NCBI GenBank assembly: GCA_018241455.1
Contig: JAFEDW010000049.1
Location: forward strand, 1 to 10,916
Source: Pseudomonadota bacterium
GTDB lineage: Bacteria; Pseudomonadota; Gammaproteobacteria; Steroidobacterales; Steroidobacteraceae
Length of the DNA stretch: 10,916 bases
Reading direction: 5' to 3'
In this document: positions 6,783 through 10,916 of the stretch, one piece after another
Position numbering within the stretch: position 1 is the stretch's first letter
How the letters are laid out: each line of letters opens with the position of its first letter
Position numbers and translations under genes: made by a program
The notes under the pieces: model-generated
The model's input: only the letters and a program-made list of their open reading frames with translations
What the model was told of the DNA's origin: nothing
Databases searched by the model: none

Positions 6783-8894
6783 GTGAAGAACATCATGCGG
6801 TTCATGGCCGCGGCCGCGATGGCCGCAGGCATCGCCTTGCCCGTTGTCGCAGCCGACCCGGCGACCGCGCCCGAGGCGCTCGAGGAGATCGTCATCCGCG
6901 CCAGTTTGCGCGCCGTGCCGCTGCGCGAACTGCCGCAGAGCGTCACCGTGCTGGACGCCGCGACATTGGCGGCGGCCGGCGTGCAGCACTTCGAGGACGT
7001 GCTCGGCCTGGTGCCGGGGCTGGGCTGGGCCTCCGGCACGTCGCGCCCGCGCTATTTCCAGCTGCGCGGCATCGGCGAAACCGAGCAGTACCAGGGCGCG
7101 CCGAATCCGTCGGTCGGATTCCTGGTCGACGACATCGATTTCTCCGGCGTCGGCATGCCGGCGACGCTGTTCGATCTCGACCACATCGAGGTGCTGCGCG
7201 GGCCCGGCAGCACGGTGTATGGCGCGAATGCGCTGGCCGGCCTGATCTCGCTGCGCAGCCGTGATCCGGGCACCGCTTTCGATGCGCACGCCGAGGCGAC
7301 GCTCGGCGATTACGGCACCGACTCGCTCGGCTTCGCGATTGGCGATGGCCGTGCCGACGGCAGCGCCGGCTGGCGCGTCGCCGCGCAGCGCTATCGGAGC
7401 GATGGCTTCCGGCGCGATGCGTACCTCGGGCGCGATGATACGAACGGCTATGACGAGAGCACCGTGCGCGGCAAGCTGCAGTGGGAACTGCTCCCCGGCA
7501 CGCGCGCCGCGTTGACGCTGCTGTATGCCGATCTCGACAACGGCTATGACGCCTGGTCGGTCGACAACTCGCGCATCACGGAATCCAACCAGCCCGGGCG
7601 AGACGCGCAGCGCTCGGTCGGCGCGGCGCTGCGCCTGACGCACGCCACCGGGGCCGGCGAGTGGCTGAGCGTCAGCAGCGCGGCGGCGTCGCACATCGAC
7701 TATTCGTTCGACGGCGACTGGGGGAACGATGTGTTCTGGGGCGCCAACGCGCCGTACGATTATTTCGAACAGCACCTGCGCACCCGCCGCACGCTGGCGC
7801 AGGACCTGCGCTACATCGGTGGCGATTCGCACTGGCTGTTCGGCGTCTTGCGGCCGGTCGTCGGCCTGTACCTGCTGCGGCTGCGCGAGAGCGATGCGCA
7901 GCTCGACACCTGGGACGACCAGTACTATGGTGCCGGCCAGAGCCGGCTGAACAGTGATTACCAGGCGACCAACGCAGCCGTCTATGGTTCGCTGGAGATG
8001 CGCGCCGGCCGCCACGGCACGCTGACGCTGGGGCTGCGCTACGAGCAGCGCCTCGCCGATTACGCCGACAGCTCCGACCTGCCGTTTCCGAGCGCGCGCG
8101 ATCGCATGCCGGGCGGCAATCTCTCGTGGCTGTGGGACGCGGGCGCGACGCGGCAGTACTACGCTACCGTGTCGCGCGGCTACAAGGCCGGCGGCTTCAA
8201 CATCGGCGCCGACGTGGCCCCGGCCGAACGCCAGTTCCTCGCCGAGGCGCTGTGGAACCTGGAGTTCGGCCTGCGCGCGCACAGCCGCGATGATTCCTTG
8301 TCGATGCAGGCCGATGTCTACGCGATGCGGCGCCAGTCGATGCAGGTCTACAGCTCGCGCCAGCTGCTGCCGGACAATCCGCTCACCTACGTATTCTTCA
8401 CCGGCAATGCGGCGCACGGTGACAACCTCGGTCTGGAGAGCGAGCTGCAATGGCGACCACGCGTGCGTTGGACGGTGTCCGCCACGCTCTCGCTGCAGAG
8501 CACACGCTACCTGGGCTACGGCCAGGATGGCCTTGATCTGCGCGGCCGCGGCCAGGCGTTCGCGCCCGCCTGGCAGTACGCGCTCGCCGCCAGCTACCGG
8601 CATCCGTCCGGCGTGTTCGCGCGCCTGGACCTGCAGGCTCAGGATGGTTTCTATTTCAGCGCCAGCCACGACCAGCGCGCGCAGCAGCGTACGCTCGTCA
8701 ACCTGCGCGCCGGCTGGAAGCGGCGGCACTGGACGGCCAGCCTGTGGGCGCGCAATCTCTTCGACGTGCACTACGCCGTGGATGGATTTTATTTTGGCGA
8801 CGAGCCGCCGGATTTTCCGACCAAGCTGTACCTGCAGAATGGCGACCCGCGGCAGGTCGGCGCCACCGTGAGCTACGATATTGGCGGTCGTTAG
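6783..8894 (+). CDS. TonB-dependent outer-membrane receptor, predicted thiamine/thiamine-phosphate uptake
   Basis: A 703-residue receptor starting at GTG 6783. Residues 1-24 form a signal peptide ending near VVAA. A TonB-box-like EEIVIRAS (34-41) follows, then a plug domain (about 42-160) with LPQSVTVLDAATL, LRGIGE and the hallmark LDHIEVLRGPGSTVYGANAL (132-151). A 22-strand-type beta-barrel rich in aromatic and acidic residues occupies the rest. There is no N-terminal STN signalling domain, so it is a plain transporter. The final barrel strand ends VGATVSYDIGGR, a few residues past the usual aromatic C-terminus, where the reading frame overlaps the next gene. Siderophore and cobalamin receptors share this fold, but the TPP riboswitch directly upstream and the PnuT-like and kinase genes downstream point to thiamine or its phosphates. 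The ligand assignment rests on context; the fold assignment is certain. Energy comes from TonB-ExbB-ExbD encoded elsewhere. Confidence 0.93.
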   Translation: MKNIMRFMAAAAMAAGIALPVVAADPATAPEALEEIVIRASLRAVPLRELPQSVTVLDAATLAAAGVQHFEDVLGLVPGLGWASGTSRPRYFQLRGIGETEQYQGAPNPSVGFLVDDIDFSGVGMPATLFDLDHIEVLRGPGSTVYGANALAGLISLRSRDPGTAFDAHAEATLGDYGTDSLGFAIGDGRADGSAGWRVAAQRYRSDGFRRDAYLGRDDTNGYDESTVRGKLQWELLPGTRAALTLLYADLDNGYDAWSVDNSRITESNQPGRDAQRSVGAALRLTHATGAGEWLSVSSAAASHIDYSFDGDWGNDVFWGANAPYDYFEQHLRTRRTLAQDLRYIGGDSHWLFGVLRPVVGLYLLRLRESDAQLDTWDDQYYGAGQSRLNSDYQATNAAVYGSLEMRAGRHGTLTLGLRYEQRLADYADSSDLPFPSARDRMPGGNLSWLWDAGATRQYYATVSRGYKAGGFNIGADVAPAERQFLAEALWNLEFGLRAHSRDDSLSMQADVYAMRRQSMQVYSSRQLLPDNPLTYVFFTGNAAHGDNLGLESELQWRPRVRWTVSATLSLQSTRYLGYGQDGLDLRGRGQAFAPAWQYALAASYRHPSGVFARLDLQAQDGFYFSASHDQRAQQRTLVNLRAGWKRRHWTASLWARNLFDVHYAVDGFYFGDEPPDFPTKLYLQNGDPRQVGATVSYDIGGR

Positions 8895-9480
8895 CCAGGT
8901 CCTGGATGCGCTGCGCGCCAACGCGCTCGAGGCGGTCGCGGTCGTCAGCGGCCTGACCTACGTGCTGTTGATCCTGCGCCGCAACCGCTGGGGTTGGGTC
9001 GCCGGCGCCATCAGCTCGACGATCTACGTGGTGATTGCGGCGCGTGCGCGGCTGCCGATGCAATCGGTGCTGCAGGCCTACTACGTCGTCATGGCGGTGT
9101 ATGGCTGGATCAGCTGGACGCGCAACGCCACCGAACAGGAAGGCCGCATCTTCCGCTGGCCACTGCGCCGGCACCTGCTGGCGATTGCGCTGATCCTGGC
9201 GGTCAGCCTGCTGAGCGCGCGGGTGCTGGCGGCGGAGACGCACGCTGCCTGGCCGCTGCTCGATTCGGTGACGACCTGGACCAGCTTCCTAGCCACCTGG
9301 CTGGTGGCGCGCTCGGTGCTCGAGAACTGGTGCTACTGGATCGCCGCCGACGTGATCATGGTGTTCCTGTTCCTGCGGCAGGGCTACGTGCCCACCGCCG
9401 GACTGTTCGCGAGCTACATCATCGTGGCGATGTTCGGATTCCGCGCCTGGCTGCGGCGTTACCGGCAGCAACGGCCGTGA
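8881..9480 (+). CDS. pnuT: PnuC-family vitamin transporter, probable thiamine transporter (PnuT)
   Basis: A 199-residue integral membrane protein of the PnuC family, which moves vitamins by facilitated diffusion without ATP or an ion gradient. It has about seven hydrophobic segments and the family signatures NRWGWVAGAISSTIYV (35-50), a Gln-x-x-Tyr-Tyr segment leading into YGWISW (around 64-79) and VLENWCYWIAADVI (146-159), the Trp/Asn-rich motif that lines the substrate path. Start choice: an in-frame stop at 8869-8871 excludes any earlier start, leaving TTG 8881 as the first usable codon. It lies 14 bases inside the receptor gene and has only weak Shine-Dalgarno-like sequence upstream, so translation is probably coupled. 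PnuC proteins proper carry nicotinamide riboside. The TPP riboswitch and the ThiK-like kinase gene that overlaps its stop (GTGA at 9477-9480) support thiamine as substrate, that is the PnuT subgroup. Specificity is inferred from context. Confidence 0.88.
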   Translation: MAVVSQVLDALRANALEAVAVVSGLTYVLLILRRNRWGWVAGAISSTIYVVIAARARLPMQSVLQAYYVVMAVYGWISWTRNATEQEGRIFRWPLRRHLLAIALILAVSLLSARVLAAETHAAWPLLDSVTTWTSFLATWLVARSVLENWCYWIAADVIMVFLFLRQGYVPTAGLFASYIIVAMFGFRAWLRRYRQQRP

Positions 9481-10301
9481 ACACCGCGGCGGGCCTGGCG
9501 CCGCCGGCCGCGGCGCTGGTGCGCGTGCCGGGCCTCGAATCCGGCGACGCACCGCTGCGCGTCGAGCGCCTCACCGGCGGCATCGTCAATGACAGCTGGC
9601 GCGTCGACACCGCGCGCGGCCGCTTCGTGCTGCGCATCGCCGGCCCGGTGGCGCAGCGGCCCGGCGTCGAGCGCGGGCGCGAGCGCACGCTGCACGAATT
9701 CGCGGCGCAGGCGGGATTCGCGCCGCGCGCGCTGTTGTGGGATGACGCCGCCGGCGTGCAGGTGCGCGAGTTCATCGACGGTCGCGTCTGGGGCGAGCGC
9801 GACCTCGAGGATACGCCGCAGCTGCGGCGGCTCGGCGGCCGGCTCGCGCAGCTCCACGCGCTGCCGGCGCCGGCGGGCGTCGCCAGCTTCGATCCGGCCG
9901 ATAGTGCGCGGCAGTACCTGCGCCTGATCGAGGCGGCCGGCCAGTCGACCGCCGTGGCGGCGGCCATCGCCGCGGCCGTGCGCCGCGCGGCGGAGTTCGT
10001 CGCCGCGCGCGCTGCGCGCCGCCGCGTCATCCACGGCGACCTGGGCTTTGCCAACCTGCTCGATGGCGAGCGCCTGTGGCTGCTGGATTGGGAATACGCG
10101 CAAGTCGCCGACCCCGTCTACGACGTGGCCTGCCTGCTGGCCTATTGTCCGGCCGCGCGGCCGCAGGCGGCGGTACTGCTGGAGGCCGCCGGCCTCGGCG
10201 CGACCGCTGAAGATGGCACGCTCGCGGAGTCGATCCGCGTCTACGAAGGCCTGACCTGGCTGTGGCATCGTGCGCGCGGCACTGGCATCCGTGCGCCATG
10301 A
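9477..10301 (+). CDS. Aminoglycoside phosphotransferase/choline-kinase fold enzyme, probable thiamine kinase
   Basis: A 274-residue kinase with the APH/choline kinase fold, close in length to E. coli ThiK. Visible motifs: a nucleotide-loop-like LTGGIVNDSWRV (32-43), VLRIAG (51-56), REFIDG at 97-102, the catalytic loop VIHGDLGFANLL (184-195; His186, Asp188, Asn193) and the metal-binding LLDWEYA (202-208; Asp204) followed by DPVYDVACLLAY (212-223). LTGG followed by Asn and SWR resembles thiamine kinase. Arg53 stands where many relatives have a nucleotide-binding Lys. The GTG start overlaps the transporter stop by 4 bases and has no strong Shine-Dalgarno, so expression should be coupled to the riboswitch-controlled genes. 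The proposed reaction is thiamine plus ATP to thiamine phosphate, which traps the vitamin as it enters; ThiL would then make TPP. By sequence alone choline, ethanolamine or another small alcohol could be the substrate; context favours thiamine. Confidence 0.8.
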   Translation: MNTAAGLAPPAAALVRVPGLESGDAPLRVERLTGGIVNDSWRVDTARGRFVLRIAGPVAQRPGVERGRERTLHEFAAQAGFAPRALLWDDAAGVQVREFIDGRVWGERDLEDTPQLRRLGGRLAQLHALPAPAGVASFDPADSARQYLRLIEAAGQSTAVAAAIAAAVRRAAEFVAARAARRRVIHGDLGFANLLDGERLWLLDWEYAQVADPVYDVACLLAYCPAARPQAAVLLEAAGLGATAEDGTLAESIRVYEGLTWLWHRARGTGIRAP

Positions 10302-10344
10302 TCGGCACACTATCGCGCCCCGTTCGCCGCTGGTGGAGTGATTC

Positions 10345-10662
10345 ATGCCGATGTTGCGTGTCATCAATCGTGATGGTGTCGAGCTCGAGCTCAAGGCCCC
10401 GGATTCCGGCGTGCTGATGGAGCCGCTGCGCGACATGGACGACGGTGTCACGGCGATCTGCGGCGGCATGTGTTCGTGCGCCACCTGCCACGTGTACATC
10501 GACGAAGCCTGGGTGTCGAAGCTCGCGCCGCCGATGTCGGACGAGACCGATATGATCCGCGACCTGGTCTCGTACCGGCCGGCGACTTCGCGGCTGTCGT
10601 GCCAGATCCCGCTCAGCCCGGCGCTCGAAGGCCTGCGCGTCGCGATCGCGCCGGAAGAGTAG
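10345..10662 (+). CDS. [2Fe-2S] ferredoxin, adrenodoxin/putidaredoxin type
   Basis: A 105-residue soluble electron carrier. The cluster ligands are Cys39, Cys45, Cys48 (CGGMCSCATC, a C-x5-C-x2-C pattern) and Cys86 in RLSCQI. The sequence after the cluster loop, HVYIDEAW, and the acidic MSDETDMI (64-71), the docking helix for reductases and P450s in this class, mark it as vertebrate-type rather than plant-type. An extra Cys43 lies inside the loop, as in several proteobacterial members. Partners may be a cytochrome P450 system, another oxygenase or Fe-S assembly; none is in the window. GGAG at 10334-10337 lies 7 bases before the ATG. The 43-base gap after the kinase gene holds no clear terminator or strong promoter, so co-transcription with the thiamine operon can be neither shown nor excluded. 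The RraB-like gene follows 7 bases after the stop. Confidence 0.94.
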   Translation: MPMLRVINRDGVELELKAPDSGVLMEPLRDMDDGVTAICGGMCSCATCHVYIDEAWVSKLAPPMSDETDMIRDLVSYRPATSRLSCQIPLSPALEGLRVAIAPEE

Positions 10663-10669
10663 CGACGCC

Positions 10670-10916
10670 ATGATGTTCCCGCCGTGGGTGACCTGGGTGC
10701 TGGTGGCGGCCGCGCTGCTCGCGGTCGTGCGCGTGTACTTCACGCTGCGGCGCCTGAGCCAGAACAAGACCGAGGACTGGGACGAGCGCCTGGTCAAGAA
10801 CCTGCGCACGCAGGGCGGCGATCCGTTCAGTCCGAGCGATGTCGACTTCTTCTTCGACCTGCCGGACCAGGAAGCCTGCGAGCAGGTGGCCGGGGTGCTC
10901 GGCACGCGCGGCTACA
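10670..10916 (+). CDS. RraB-like protein (RNase E inhibitor family) with N-terminal membrane anchor, 3' end outside window
   Basis: The frame opens at ATG 10670, 7 bases after the ferredoxin stop, with GGAAGAG at 10653-10659 as a possible ribosome binding site; ATG 10673 is an equivalent alternative. Eighty-two residues are visible. Residues 5-25 form a clear membrane helix (WVTWVLVAAALLAVVRVYF region), followed by a basic and acidic linker. From about residue 46 the text TQGGDPFSPSDVDFFFDLPD and then EACEQVAGVLGTRGY matches the start of the RraB fold, in which an Asp-Pro-x3-x2-Val-Asp-Phe strand is followed by a helix. E. coli RraB is a soluble protein that binds the C-terminal scaffold region of RNase E and alters its activity. 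The anchor seen here would put the protein at the inner membrane, where RNase E is also found. Function by homology only; most of the domain lies outside the window. Confidence 0.75.
   Translation, partial: MMFPPWVTWVLVAAALLAVVRVYFTLRRLSQNKTEDWDERLVKNLRTQGGDPFSPSDVDFFFDLPDQEACEQVAGVLGTRGY

Noticed and set aside
6669..8921. Very long open frame (about 750 codons) antisense to the receptor gene
   Set aside because: The plus-strand frame encodes an unmistakable TonB receptor with signal peptide and ribosome binding site. The antisense product is low-complexity and rich in Arg/Ala/Val with no domain pattern, as expected for the mirror of a GC-rich gene.
10302..10344. Promoter in the gap before the ferredoxin gene
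   Set aside because: CACTAT-like sequence is present but no matching -35 box; too weak to call.
10461..10490. Extra cysteine (Cys43) in the ferredoxin cluster loop as a novelty
   Set aside because: A cysteine at this place occurs in other proteobacterial adrenodoxin-type ferredoxins; the four normal ligands are complete.

Overview
The window is GC-rich (about two-thirds G+C by eye), very densely coded and without mobile elements, RNA operons or CRISPR arrays. It looks like ordinary chromosome of a Gram-negative bacterium: it carries a TonB-dependent outer-membrane receptor, a periplasmic adaptor of an efflux pump and an RraB-type (RNase E inhibitor) protein. The RraB-like gene and the overall gene style suggest a proteobacterium, most likely a gammaproteobacterium of the Xanthomonadales or a related high-GC group. 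That placement is an inference from gene content, not from a marker gene.

Left part (1-5679, + strand) is a tightly packed gene string. It holds the C-terminal part of a beta-lactamase-like serine hydrolase, a gamma-class carbonic anhydrase homologue, and a four-gene MacAB-like ABC export system: a HlyD/MacA-type adaptor, a LolD/MacB-type ATPase and two separate FtsX-like permeases. Several junctions overlap by 4 bases (ATGA or GTGA), so translation is probably coupled. The second permease has an unusual hydrophobic N-terminal extension. A single PhzF-family isomerase-like gene (5703-6605, - strand) converges on this operon and diverges from the next one.

The centre (6647-10301, + strand) is the most interesting part. 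A good sigma70-type -10 box sits just upstream of a textbook TPP (THI-box) riboswitch. The riboswitch runs directly into the start of a TonB-dependent receptor gene, and the Shine-Dalgarno sequence lies in the aptamer's conserved 3' element. The receptor gene overlaps a PnuC/PnuT-family inner-membrane transporter gene, which in turn overlaps a gene for a ThiK-like small-molecule kinase. Read together this is a complete thiamine salvage route under TPP feedback: uptake across the outer membrane, passage through the inner membrane by a facilitator, and trapping by phosphorylation.

The right end (10345-10916, + strand) holds an adrenodoxin/putidaredoxin-type [2Fe-2S] ferredoxin gene. It is followed after 7 bases by the start of a membrane-anchored RraB-like gene that runs off the window.
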